The notes under the pieces were generated by a model that ran no database searches, was not told the DNA's origin, and saw only the letters and a program-made list of their open reading frames with translations. Of a stretch of 64,000 nucleotides of DNA, positions 55,498 through 63,605 are shown in pieces. Made by a program: the position numbers and the translations under genes. Numbering within the stretch: position 1 is the stretch's first letter; the number at the start of each line of letters is the position of its first letter. The stretch is from Rhizobium sp. BK650 (GTDB taxonomy: Bacteria > Pseudomonadota > Alphaproteobacteria > Rhizobiales > Rhizobiaceae), in contig NZ_JACIBK010000012.1 of NCBI RefSeq assembly GCF_014195325.1, forward strand, positions 124,001 through 188,000, given 5' to 3'.

Positions 55498-55721
55498 TCA
55501 TGGCAGGTTTTGATAAGGCGGGTGACAAGTCCGCAACGGCGGCGCTACAGGAAGAAATCCTGACCCGCACCAAACTACATACCGAAATGGTGCGTCGTCT
55601 CGTCAATGATCCGACAGTTCAGCCGATCGAGCTCGCCGGCTTCCTCGAGGATGTCGCAAATGCCTATCTCTCGATCTCGGAAGAACTCAGCGAGATTGCA
55701 AGGACGGCGCAGGAGCGATAG
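55494..55721 (+). CDS. Small helical hypothetical protein, coupled to the GNAT-fold gene
   Basis: 75 residues (MIMAGFDKAGDKS start), helical throughout (LQEEILTRTKLHTEMVRRLV; LEDVANAYLSISEELSEIA). Its ATG overlaps the preceding stop, so translation is probably coupled. The end overlaps the convergent LysR gene by 35 bases. No family is recognised. Confidence 0.6.
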   Translation: MIMAGFDKAGDKSATAALQEEILTRTKLHTEMVRRLVNDPTVQPIELAGFLEDVANAYLSISEELSEIARTAQER

Positions 55722-56745
55722 TTTCGAGCATCTTGCGCAGGCTCTCTTCCTGCTCATGTCGCCCAGACGGGAAGGTCAGTCCCGTGCCGAATGACGGATT
55801 GGTTCTGAATATATCGACGATCCAGTCATAGACGGCGGCAACCGGTCTCGATTGCCTGCGATTGGCAACGGAGATCAGATAGATCGGCAGGGGGACATGA
55901 ACGCCGAGTTCAAGCGGCACGAGTTCGGGATCTGCAAGAACATAATTGCCAAGCAGTCCGACGCCTGCTCCATTGCGAACCAGGGCAAAATAGGCGAGCG
56001 AGTTTTCGCAATTATGGGTCTGATGGCCGGCTTCGACCAGACCGCGCCAGCCGTCCCAGATTTCTCGTTCCGAGGCATAATAGCTGCACTGTACGTAGGC
56101 GTGCTGGGAGATGAATTGCCGCTGTGGAACGCCGGATTTCTTCAGATACTCGCGGCTGGCAATCGGAATGAGATGAAGCGTGCCGATCTCGACACAATCG
56201 ACATCCGCTCTCGAGATCGGCGACAGTGAGATCATCAGATCGGCCTGGTTCTTCTCAAAATTGACGAGCGACACCTGTTCGCGGATGTCGAGATTGAGGC
56301 GCGGATAGCTGTCGTTCAGCCGAGGCACGGCGGGAGCGACGATGGCGACGGCAAGGCCGGAGGTGACGCTGACGGCGACCCGCCCGATGACGGCATCCAT
56401 CTCGTCCTTCAAGTCGTTGGAAAGGGCAAAGAGCTGAAAATCCAGTTCGGCGACCTGAATGGCGAGCTTGCGCCCGGTTTCCGTCAGCGTGACGCCGGAA
56501 AAGGTTGAGATGACGAGTTGCGAGCCAATCTGGTCCTGAAGACGTTTCACATCGCGGCTGACGGTCGGCGCACTTGTGCCGAGCAGTTCAGCAGCTTGCG
56601 CATAGGAAGGGCTTTTGGCGACCGCCAGAAAGGTCCTGAGCTCGCGCCATATCGGCCGCGAAAGCAGGCCCCTGATTTCAAGTGGCGATTTATCCAGATC
56701 GGCGCGTTCGCTGCCGAACGGAAGAGGAGGGAAGGGTTTGTTCAA
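55687..56745 (-). CDS. LysR-family transcriptional regulator
   Basis: 352 residues. The HTH (RPIWRELRTFLAVAKSPSYA, then QAAELLGTSAPTVSRDVKRLQDQIG) is typical, and a LysR effector domain follows. An extra 30-residue N-terminal stretch precedes the HTH. Its target is unclear; the nearest candidates are the GNAT-fold gene and the small ORFs on either side. Confidence 0.87.
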   Translation of the reverse strand: MNKPFPPLPFGSERADLDKSPLEIRGLLSRPIWRELRTFLAVAKSPSYAQAAELLGTSAPTVSRDVKRLQDQIGSQLVISTFSGVTLTETGRKLAIQVAELDFQLFALSNDLKDEMDAVIGRVAVSVTSGLAVAIVAPAVPRLNDSYPRLNLDIREQVSLVNFEKNQADLMISLSPISRADVDCVEIGTLHLIPIASREYLKKSGVPQRQFISQHAYVQCSYYASEREIWDGWRGLVEAGHQTHNCENSLAYFALVRNGAGVGLLGNYVLADPELVPLELGVHVPLPIYLISVANRRQSRPVAAVYDWIVDIFRTNPSFGTGLTFPSGRHEQEESLRKMLETIAPAPSLQSR

Positions 56746-57095
56746 GACCGCCTCGCGTATTAGTGGAAGCGCAACACTATACTTGATCGGGGATTACGAG
56801 CAATTGCTGAAGAACGGCAGCTTATCGGCATCGAGAAGTCACGGTTGAACGATCGCGGACGTTCGTTCCTGCCGCTGGCTTCTGTGAAATACTACCGATG
56901 AGTTGTTCATTTCTATTGCGGATTTTCAATAAAGTGACGTTATTTTATAGCTTAAATCGATATGACTCGCAACTCATGGGGTGTGTTAGCGTTTTGCGGC
57001 GGGCAAGATCCGACTTCGACATTCCGTTTCGGGACCGATGCAGGCAAGCCTGTCCGATCGCAAACTTTCGCCAGGCTCGGAGGCAAATCAAGGCG
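56746..57095. other. AT-rich region upstream of the LysR gene
   Basis: 350 bases without a convincing gene. It should hold the LysR promoter and that of the next small ORF. The stretch around 56900-56970 is notably AT-rich compared with the surroundings. Confidence 0.4.
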
Positions 57096-57362
57096 ATGGC
57101 CGATGGAATTTCTGATATGATTGACAGTAATGGGCCGGAGGGATTCCTAAGGCTCTTCCGTCTGATTTCTGCAGCAAGAGATAGTGCTTCATCACTGGAG
57201 CTCATGGATCTCGTGCGTCTGATGGATATGGCGCTCATGCAGACAGCGCTCGACTGGGAAGGGCTTGATGCCGAAAACCTCGATGAGCGCGCTTTCCTGA
57301 ATCTCATCCGCGAGAAGCGGGAAATTGCCCATCAGACGCATATCCACGCCGTTTCGAATTGA
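57096..57362 (+). CDS. Small helical hypothetical protein
   Basis: 88 residues (MADGISDMIDSNGPEG start), mostly helical (FLRLFRLISAARDSASSLEL; LVRLMDMALMQTAL). The ATG follows AAGG. No family is recognised. In size and style it resembles the other small proteins of the 54-57 kb module. Confidence 0.5.
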   Translation: MADGISDMIDSNGPEGFLRLFRLISAARDSASSLELMDLVRLMDMALMQTALDWEGLDAENLDERAFLNLIREKREIAHQTHIHAVSN

Positions 57363-57625
57363 CATGGCACAATTACCGAAGGGGATTGCAATGCCTCTAT
57401 AGGGTGGAATCCCGTCACACAAAAGACTGATGCGAGCATTCGTGGCACGGTTCACTCCGGCACGGCGATAACCAAACTCGATGAAAGAGGCTCGACGACT
57501 GAAGAGGGTCGAGTAATTTCGATTGTAGTGGCGCGCCTGAGGTCGGCGGCTTCGGCTTGCCAATTGTCTTTTCCCTACCCTGTTTGGTAATTCTTTATCC
57601 TGGCGTGGCGAGAATTGCCCGGAAA

Positions 57626-57642
57626 TCCCGTATTTTACGGGA
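57626..57642. promoter_or_regulatory. Palindromic operator before the decayed antitoxin
   Basis: A perfect TCCCGTA-TTT-TACGGGA palindrome nine bases before the antitoxin ATG, as expected for autoregulation by a Phd-type antitoxin. Confidence 0.6.
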
Positions 57643-57650
57643 AACGGAGT

Positions 57651-57935
57651 ATGACAATGACGTGAACTGTCACCGCTGCCGCTGTTTCCAAGAACTTCGG
57701 GGCTTGCCAGGATGCCGCTGTGCGGGAACCGGTCCTTATAACCAAAAACGGCAGACCGCGCACCGTCCTCATTGCTTACGAGGACTATCAGCGGCTGATG
57801 CGCCGAGAACATCGCGTTGAATTGACGGCGGAGCTCACCGATGCGGATATCGCGGCTATTGAAGCCTCCGAAATGGATCCTGGACTTGATCATCTCGATG
57901 CCGAACTGACTGCTGACAAGCATGCTGCCGACTGA
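57651..57935 (+). pseudogene. Phd/YefM-type antitoxin with an early stop
   Basis: The ATG has GGAG upstream, but the fifth codon is TGA (57663-57665). The same frame then continues VTAAAVSKNFGACQDAAVRE and PVLITKNGRPRTVLIAYEDYQRLM, a normal Phd-type antitoxin, to 57935. No other start restores the N-terminal DNA-binding strand. A GTG at 57720 could still start a shortened protein. The toxin after it is also broken. Confidence 0.7.
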
Positions 57936-58030
57936 ACCGAAGGTCGGCTGGGTTTTCCGCTATTCCTATCTATGGCACCGGCAGTATCTCGAAGGTCTCG
58001 AGGACGGCGACAAGGACCGGCCGAACCTCG
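57922..58030 (+). pseudogene. PemK/MazF-type toxin fragment
   Basis: The start overlaps the antitoxin end as in intact pairs and gives LPTEPKVGWVFRYSYLWHR, then QYLEGLEDGDKDRP, the usual N-terminus of PemK-type toxins in rhizobia. After about 35 residues the match ends and the frame runs into the VapC gene region. The rest of the toxin is missing. Confidence 0.65.
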
Positions 58031-58041
58031 TGTCGATACCT

Positions 58042-58449
58042 TTACCCCGGTATATCCCAGGGATTGATCACAGATGCGTCGGTATCATCGAAGTCCTTGA
58101 CGTTGCGCGTGACGAGGATCAGGTCGTGGATGGTCGCGGTCGCGGCGAGTAGCCCGTCAATATCGCCTCGGGGCCGGATAGCAGCAATCCGGCCCCATTC
58201 AACGGCGATCTGGTCCGTTACCGGCAGAATGCGATCACCATGGTCGTGGCGCAGCTTGCGCAGCCACTCCGCAAGGTGAGAGGCTGCCTTTGGATCAGAT
58301 TTCTGTTTTAGCGCGATGCCGCGCATGATTTCGCCGAGGGTCAAGGCGCTCAGGTGGACGCTGAGCGGATCGACCGACCGCAGCCAGGATACCGCCTGCG
58401 GGGTGCCGCGTCGGGCCTCCGAAACAACGTTGGTGTCCAGCAGATACAT
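58042..58449 (-). CDS. vapC: VapC-type PIN-domain toxin
   Basis: 135 residues with PIN acidic residues: Asp5 (MYLLDTNVVSE), Glu in LTLGEIMRGI, Asp in GDIDGLLAATA, and Asp in VKDFDDTD. It begins in the last base of the antitoxin stop (TAATG). It is probably an RNase toxin. Confidence 0.88.
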   Translation of the reverse strand: MYLLDTNVVSEARRGTPQAVSWLRSVDPLSVHLSALTLGEIMRGIALKQKSDPKAASHLAEWLRKLRHDHGDRILPVTDQIAVEWGRIAAIRPRGDIDGLLAATATIHDLILVTRNVKDFDDTDASVINPWDIPG

Positions 58450-58703
58450 TAGAAGTCCACATTGCGGCTTGGGGTTTTGGCGCGCTGCTCGACTGCCTCG
58501 ATGAACTCGTTGTCCCAGGACGGGCCCCCGAGTAGATCGTCAACAAGCGTCGGGCGGCCCGCCCGCAGCGCGTCATAGTCACGAGCGGACAATACGACAG
58601 CAGCTCGTTCGCCACGCACGGTGATTTCCTGCGGACCTTCAAATCGCGCCTTTTGCACCACTTTTGAAAACTGATTCTTCGCGTCCTGTAGCTGCCATTC
58701 CAT
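58449..58703 (-). CDS. Phd/YefM-type antitoxin of the VapC pair
   Basis: 84 residues. MEWQLQDAKNQFSKVVQKA followed by EITVRGERAAVVLSARDYD is the Phd DNA-binding and dimerisation region; the acidic C-terminus (DDLLGGPSWDNEFIEAVEQR) would bind the toxin. Pairing a Phd-type antitoxin with a PIN toxin is common. Confidence 0.86.
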   Translation of the reverse strand: MEWQLQDAKNQFSKVVQKARFEGPQEITVRGERAAVVLSARDYDALRAGRPTLVDDLLGGPSWDNEFIEAVEQRAKTPSRNVDF

Positions 58704-59041
58704 GATTCCGCTCCGATCAAGCTGGCCTGTCTAGCTATTTATAGGCGTTGGCGGCAATGCGATCAAGCACGCATCTTCGCTTGCGTTGAAAGGTGATCAG
58801 AATTCTGGAAGCCAGGGAGGACGAATGGTATGCGCGCACGGGGGAGCCTGCGGTTACGGTTTCGTGACTTTCTGCCCGGTTTGGCAAAAAGTCGATTAAG
58901 GCAACCGCGAAGGAGCTAATCCGGCTGCGGCATCAGGTTCGATTCTTATCAAGGCGTGCAACTGCCGAATTACGAGGCCGTCTCGCGAAAGACCGGTGTG
59001 TGAATGTAAAAGTCCTTATATGGATTTACAGACTTAACGAA
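58704..59041. other. Intergenic stretch with a possible gene-end fragment
   Basis: 340 bases. A plus-strand stretch ending at about 58866 reads LEAREDEWYARTGEPAVTVS-stop and may be the C-terminal end of a lost gene. Nothing else is recognised. Confidence 0.35.
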
Positions 59042-59080
59042 CTTGACCAACTGTCTCATCTTGCCTATCTTTAGGTCAAG
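59042..59080 (+). promoter_or_regulatory. Promoter and operator of the Xre-RES pair
   Basis: TTGACC (59043-59048), 17 bases, TATCTT (59066-59071): a good sigma-70 promoter. The inverted pair CTTGACC / GGTCAAG lies at the two ends of the region (59042-59048 and 59074-59080), overlapping the -35 and following the -10. This placing suits repression by the Xre antitoxin. Confidence 0.65.
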
Positions 59081-59094
59081 AAAGGCTGGTTGTC

Positions 59095-59769
59095 ATGCCC
59101 GTCATGAAAACGACAACAAGCGAGCACCAAGGGGAAGCTCCTAGCATCGCATTCTCGATGAAATTACCCCGAAAGGCCGACTTCGAGAAAGCGCTCCTCA
59201 GGCAGTATACCAGGGCCGTCGAACTCAGCGAGAAGGCTGGCCACCAAGTTAGCTTCCGTGTTGTTGTTGATCCACTCGCCGGAGCGCAGACAATTTCGGT
59301 TGTCGAGGAAGACCCATCGGAAGCTGAACACGCGTTCCCTGTGGAAGAGGCTTCCAAACCGGACGAAGAACTCTCCGCCGCTTTGGCAGTTGCACGAGAA
59401 CGAGGTCGCCGTCGCGTAGCGGAGATCCTGGGCGAGGATGATATGCTGAGCGCAGACGCGTTTTCGGATCTCTTGGGCGTTTCGCGGGTCACGGTCAACA
59501 CGAAGCGACAAAGCGGACAGGTGCTTGGCCTGGACGGTGCCAAACGTGGTTATCGTTTCCCTGTGTGGCAACTCGATCAGGACGGTCGCCCTTATGCCGC
59601 GCTCCCGAAACTGCATGAAATCTTGGCAGGAGCCTGGGCGGTCTACCGCTTTCTGGTCTCGCCACATGGGGCGCTTGACGGTCGCACGGGACTCGATGCC
59701 TTGAAGCGAGGTCGGGACGCCGATGCGATCGCCGTAGCCGAAAGTGTCGCCCGCGGTGACTTTCGCTAA
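59095..59769 (+). CDS. Xre/MbcA/ParS-type antitoxin
   Basis: 224 residues. The C-terminal half (about 110-224) has an HTH-like region (LSADAFSDLLGVSRVTVNTK) and the toxin-binding fold (ALPKLHEILAGAWAVYRFLV, then LDGRTGLDALKRGRDADAIAV). It pairs with the RES toxin gene directly after it. The N-terminal half is low in recognisable structure. Confidence 0.82.
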   Translation: MPVMKTTTSEHQGEAPSIAFSMKLPRKADFEKALLRQYTRAVELSEKAGHQVSFRVVVDPLAGAQTISVVEEDPSEAEHAFPVEEASKPDEELSAALAVARERGRRRVAEILGEDDMLSADAFSDLLGVSRVTVNTKRQSGQVLGLDGAKRGYRFPVWQLDQDGRPYAALPKLHEILAGAWAVYRFLVSPHGALDGRTGLDALKRGRDADAIAVAESVARGDFR

Positions 59770-60204
59770 ATGACCGGCATCAAGCCGCCTGCCGGTTTCG
59801 AACATTCGTCGCTCGATCTCGAAGTCCTTCCCTCAGGGTCTCGTTTCGGCCGGATCTATGCGAGCGTCTTTCCCGACCCGTTGGGCTTTGGAAAGACGCC
59901 CAGCCGGTTCAGCGATCCACGCCGGCGTGACGCCGCAAAGCAGTTCGGTGTGCTCTATTTGGGCGATACGCTCAAAGTTTGCTTTCTGGAGGCCGTGCTT
60001 CGCGACCGCCGCGACGGTCTGATCGGAGATCTCCCGATTGAGGAGAACGAAATTCATGCACGGCGGTTCGCCGAGATCGAAACGACAGAAGAACTTGGCG
60101 CGATAAGCCGAGCTTCGGCATCATCGCAACGAGGGACCGGATCCTTAATCCGGACCTCGCGCGCTTCATGTACGCACGCTCCAACGCGACGGTGGTCGAG
60201 ATAG
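59770..60204 (+). pseudogene. RES-domain toxin, truncated and joined to unrelated sequence
   Basis: Residues 1-109 match RES toxins: Arg28 (FGRIYASVFPDPLG), Tyr63 (GVLYLGDT) and Glu74 (CFLEAVLRD), the residues used for NAD breakdown, and FSDPR. After EIETTEEL the match stops; the ORF then reads an alpha/beta-hydrolase fragment in the wrong frame. The C-terminal third of the toxin is missing, so activity is doubtful. Confidence 0.75.
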
Positions 60205-60326
60205 AGGCGAGCCATGTGCCGCACCTCTCTCATCCACAGGCCGTCGCGGACGTCATTAGTGCAGCAGTAGATCGGCGGGCAATTTCCAATGAGACCCGCC
60301 ATCATGCACATCCTAAAGTTCCATAA
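60096..60326 (+). pseudogene. C-terminal fragment of an alpha/beta hydrolase
   Basis: In a frame offset from the RES ORF, DKPSFGIIATRDRILNPDL, then ARFMYARSNATVVEIEASHV and HLSHPQAVADVISAAV match the C-terminal end of alpha/beta hydrolases, with the catalytic Asp (TRDRILNPD) and His (EASHVPHLSHP). There is no start or N-terminal part. It begins exactly where the RES match ends, so the junction lies at about 60093-60100. Confidence 0.7.
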
Positions 60327-60505
60327 TATGTATTGCGCCACATTGCATTGTAGCCGGGTACATTCTATTTCCAAGTGCGACATGCCAATGATTTCGATGG
60401 CTTCACTTTGGAGATTTTGGCATGTCCCGATGGCATACGCAGCTTGCCCTTGCCGACCGACGACGCCTACATTAGCTGGTGGCGGCAAAAGTTCCCGTCA
60501 ACGAA

Positions 60506-60634
60506 ATGGCCCGTCAACGCCCGACCATTTACCGCGAGATCAAGCGCAATACATTTCATGATCGCGAACTGCCTGACTACGACGGCTACTACAGCACGGT
60601 AGCTCACGATACCTCTAAGTCACATCTCGATTAG
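60506..60634 (+). mobile_element. IS30-family transposase remnant
   Basis: A 42-codon frame reading RPTIYREIKRNTFHDRELP and YDGYYSTVAHD, which is part of the N-terminal region of IS30-type transposases. No inverted repeats or further transposase are seen. The stretch between the hydrolase fragment and this one (60327-60505) holds only unrecognised short frames. Confidence 0.55.
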
Positions 60635-60654
60635 TTTGTATTGCGCAGAAATTG

Positions 60655-60743
60655 CGGCGATGATCGCCGAACTTTTTGACTTTGACAAACAATACGTGGG
60701 ATTGATATTTACTACGTCATAAGACTGCGGCGATGGTCGCCGC
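60655..60743. promoter_or_regulatory. abiE promoter flanked by two inverted repeats
   Basis: IR1 is CGGCGAT-G-ATCGCCG (60655-60669) and IR2 is GCGGCGA-TGG-TCGCCGC (60727-60743), both perfect and closely related. Between them lie TTGACA (60682-60687), an 18-base spacer and TATTTA (60706-60711). AbiEi proteins are known to repress their promoter by binding two inverted repeats, which matches this layout. Confidence 0.7.
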
Positions 60744-60764
60744 AAATCGGCCTTATAGAAAACG

Positions 60765-61625
60765 ATGCCTCTTGACGCTGACAGACGATTGCTTCTTTTG
60801 GACCTGCTCCCTGAGGGAATGCCGGTCAGCAAGTCATGGCTCATAGGTCAAGATCCAAGCCTGGATCGGCATGCCGTAGACAATTTATTGAAGAGCCGCC
60901 AACTCGTGCCCATAGCTCATGCCGTTTATTTGCGGCCAGGCACGAGGATGAACTGGGAGAGTGCGGTTGCTTCTCTGCAAAACGTGTTTCGCCTGGATTT
61001 GACGGCAGGTGGACTCACTGCCATCGAGCAGCAAGGCTTCGCTCATTATCTCCCAATATCGACTAAGCGCCAGATCCACCTATACGGCAAGGATGGCCTC
61101 CCGAAATGGCTTGCGGCAGCCCTCCCCGACATAGAGTTCATCCGCCACCCTCCGCTCCCGAATCTGGAGGCGACCGGCCTAGCGAATTTCGAATACGAGG
61201 CGCAGGAGCGGACACTTTCAAAGCTGGAGACATCGGAAAAGCGAAAAGGCGTCTGGCCATTTGCTATGTCCTCGCCCGAACGGGCATACCTCGAAGTTCT
61301 ACAGGACGTGCCGGAAACAACATCTTTCGAACATGCTGAGCAACTTCTGCAAGGAATGACGACGCTCTCACCGCGCGTCATGGAGACGCTCCTGCGCAAA
61401 TGCACCCACGTCAAAGTGCGTCGGCTTTTCTATTGGATGGCAGATCGCCAATCCTACTCATGGCTGAAGAAACTGCCCCAGCCTGAAACGCTAGACGATC
61501 TCGGACTTGGTCGTGGAAACAGGGTGCTGGCCAGGGGCGGCAAACTCGACAAGAAGTATATGATAACCGTTCCGGAGGATATGTGGACACCACCGGCGTC
61601 TATTACAGACAAGTCAGACTCCTGA
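60765..61625 (+). CDS. abiEi: AbiEi antitoxin (type IV toxin-antitoxin system)
   Basis: 286 residues. The N-terminal part is a winged-helix DNA-binding region (MPVSKSWLIGQD, then VDNLLKSRQLVPIAHAVYLRPG). The rest is the AbiEi C-terminal antitoxin domain (LTAGGLTAIEQQGFAHYLP; SSPERAYLEVLQDVPETTSF). It counters AbiEii without binding it and represses the operon. The toxin start lies inside its end (43-base overlap). No clear ribosome binding site is seen, so the transcript may be close to leaderless. Confidence 0.85.
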   Translation: MPLDADRRLLLLDLLPEGMPVSKSWLIGQDPSLDRHAVDNLLKSRQLVPIAHAVYLRPGTRMNWESAVASLQNVFRLDLTAGGLTAIEQQGFAHYLPISTKRQIHLYGKDGLPKWLAAALPDIEFIRHPPLPNLEATGLANFEYEAQERTLSKLETSEKRKGVWPFAMSSPERAYLEVLQDVPETTSFEHAEQLLQGMTTLSPRVMETLLRKCTHVKVRRLFYWMADRQSYSWLKKLPQPETLDDLGLGRGNRVLARGGKLDKKYMITVPEDMWTPPASITDKSDS

Positions 61626-62497
61626 CGCGCATTCTGCCTCTCGTTGCACAAGAACCGTGCTTCGCCCTGAAGGGTGGCACTGCCATTAATCTCTTTGTGC
61701 GCGACTTGCCGCGCCTATCCGTCGATATCGACCTCGTCTACTTATCCATGGACGACCGCGAGACAGCACTGAAAAACATTACGGCAGCCCTAGGAAGGAT
61801 TGCAGATTCAATCCTAAAGGCAATGCCCGGCTCCGAAATTATCCGATCGTTCGAGGACCGACCCGATGCGCTCAGGCTCTTCGTCTCGCTGGGCGGCGAC
61901 CGCATTAAAATCGAGCTTTCGCCTGTTCTGCGAGGATCTGTATTTCCGGAAGAGTTGCGCGAATTCTCGCCCGGCGTAGAGGAAAGGTTTGGCTACGTCG
62001 AAATGCCGTTGCTCTCGCTTCCAGACCTATATGCCGGCAAAATCTGCGCCGCCCTTGACCGCCAGCACCCACGCGATCTGTTCGACGTGAAACTCCTTCT
62101 CGAAAACGAGGGCCTGACGCCCGATGTCGTCAAGACATTCATTGTGTACCTGATCAGCCACAATCGTACGATGGGCGAGTTGCTGCGCCCAGTTCGCAAG
62201 GACATTGGGGGCCTCTACGAAGGCGAATTCCTGCAAATGGCTCAGGAAGAAATCAGCCTTGGCGAGCTTTTGGAAGTGCGCGAGCGCTTAATTGTGGAGA
62301 TCAACAAGGCTCTCACCGACGATCAAAAACGCTTCCTAATATCCTTCAAATCTCGAACCCCTGACTGGACGCTGCTTGGCGTTGACAAAGTGGAAAAGTT
62401 GCCGGCTGTTCGTTGGAAAATGCAGAATTTGGAGCGAATGCCGGAGGCAAAGCACAAGGCCGCACTCGGAAACCTTCGAGAGATCCTGCAAATGTAA
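61583..62497 (+). CDS. abiEii: AbiEii nucleotidyltransferase toxin
   Basis: 304 residues. The DNA-polymerase-beta-like nucleotidyltransferase motif is intact: FALKGGTAINLFVRDLPRLS, then Asp48 and Asp50 in VDIDLVYL, followed by the conserved LPDLYAGKICAALDRQHPRD and LFDVKLLL. AbiE systems block phage growth and act as type IV toxin-antitoxin modules. Both genes look complete, with no frameshifts, unlike their neighbours. Confidence 0.87.
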   Translation: MDTTGVYYRQVRLLTRILPLVAQEPCFALKGGTAINLFVRDLPRLSVDIDLVYLSMDDRETALKNITAALGRIADSILKAMPGSEIIRSFEDRPDALRLFVSLGGDRIKIELSPVLRGSVFPEELREFSPGVEERFGYVEMPLLSLPDLYAGKICAALDRQHPRDLFDVKLLLENEGLTPDVVKTFIVYLISHNRTMGELLRPVRKDIGGLYEGEFLQMAQEEISLGELLEVRERLIVEINKALTDDQKRFLISFKSRTPDWTLLGVDKVEKLPAVRWKMQNLERMPEAKHKAALGNLREILQM

Positions 62498-62702
62498 GGG
62501 CCGCATGGGGAATGGCAACTGCTGGCGCCGAATAGCGATTTTCGGCTGCGGATACCTTCATTTGCGCCAATCATCGCTGAGCGAAGCTGGCTGAAGAGAT
62601 CACCGCATTTCCTCTGTGACCTGATGTGGTGGACGGCCTCCGCTCCCGGCATCGCAATGTGCCAAAGTGTGCTGTCGAAGTCACATAAGGGAGAGCCGTC
62701 CA

Positions 62703-63142
62703 TGGAGAAGATTACCACAATTGTTCTGGATATCGCCAAGCATGTATTTCAGGTTCACGGGATCAATGGTGCCGGCGCGACGGTGAGCCGCCGCAAGCTG
62801 CGCCGCGACGATGTCGTTGGATTCTTCAAGGCATTGCCGCCATGCCTGATCGGAATCGAGGCATGCGCGACTGGACACCACTGGGCTCGGGTTCTTATGG
62901 CGCTGGGTCACGAGGTTCGGCTGATGCCGGCGTCTTACGTCAAGCCATAGTGAAGCGACAGAAGAACGACGCGACAGATGCCGAGGCGATTTGCGAGGCG
63001 GTGACGCGGCCGACGATGCGCTTCGTTCCAGTGAAGAGCGAGGAGCAACAGGGTGTGCTGATGCTGCATCGGGTCCGCGAGCTTTTGATCCGGCAGCGGA
63101 CAATGCTGGTGAACGCCTTGCGTGGCCACTTGGCGGAGTTCG
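62703..63142 (+). mobile_element. IS110-family transposase remnant, frameshifted and cut
   Basis: The first frame reads MEKITTIVLDIAKHVFQVHG, and then LIGIEACATGHHWARVLMAL and RLMPASYVKP, the N-terminal catalytic part of IS110 transposases, then hits TAG-TGA. The next frame continues VKRQKNDATDAEAICEAVTR, MRFVPVKSEEQQG and MLVNALRGHLAEF. One base is missing at about 62946-62950. The match ends at 63142 where an IS3-type element begins. Confidence 0.8.
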
Positions 63143-63215
63143 TGAACTGCCCCCCATTTCGACCGGACAGTCGGCATAAGCAGAAAGGCTCAAGCACAGG
63201 CTTGAGGACAGGCTT

Positions 63216-63605
63216 ATGTCTAACGAGTATCGACACGTTGAATTGCTGACGGGTGACGTTCGCCGCAGGCGGTGGACAACCGAGCAAAAGCTGACGATCA
63301 TCGAGCAGAGTTTCGAACCAGGCGAGACGGTGTCTTCGACCGCTCGCCGCCATGGCGTTGCGCCCAATCTGCTTTACCGGTGGCGCAGGCTCTTGAGCGA
63401 GGGAGGTGCTGCAGCCGTGGATTCTGACGAGCCGGTGGTCGGCAATTCGGAAGTGAAGAAGCTGGAGGATCGCGTCCGCGAACTGGAGCGCATGCTCGGC
63501 CGCAAGACAATGGAGGTCGAAATCCTCCGCGAAGCCCTTTCCAAAGCAGACTCAAAAAAACGGATATCGCGGCCGATCTTGTTGCCGAAGGACGGTTCGC
63601 GATGA
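63216..63605 (+). CDS. IS3-family transposase OrfA
   Basis: 129 residues: an N-terminal HTH (RRRWTTEQKLTIIEQSFEPG, then TARRHGVAPNLLYRWRRLL) and a leucine-zipper coiled coil (VKKLEDRVRELERMLGRKT, then MEVEILREAL). It binds the element ends and pairs with OrfB. A7 at 63554-63560 is a likely -1 slippage site, after which the OrfB frame continues. Confidence 0.85.
   Translation: MSNEYRHVELLTGDVRRRRWTTEQKLTIIEQSFEPGETVSSTARRHGVAPNLLYRWRRLLSEGGAAAVDSDEPVVGNSEVKKLEDRVRELERMLGRKTMEVEILREALSKADSKKRISRPILLPKDGSR

Noticed and set aside
60375..60602. 75-codon plus-strand ORF between the hydrolase and IS30 fragments
   Set aside because: No convincing start or family; it overlaps the IS30 remnant in another frame and probably reflects joined debris.
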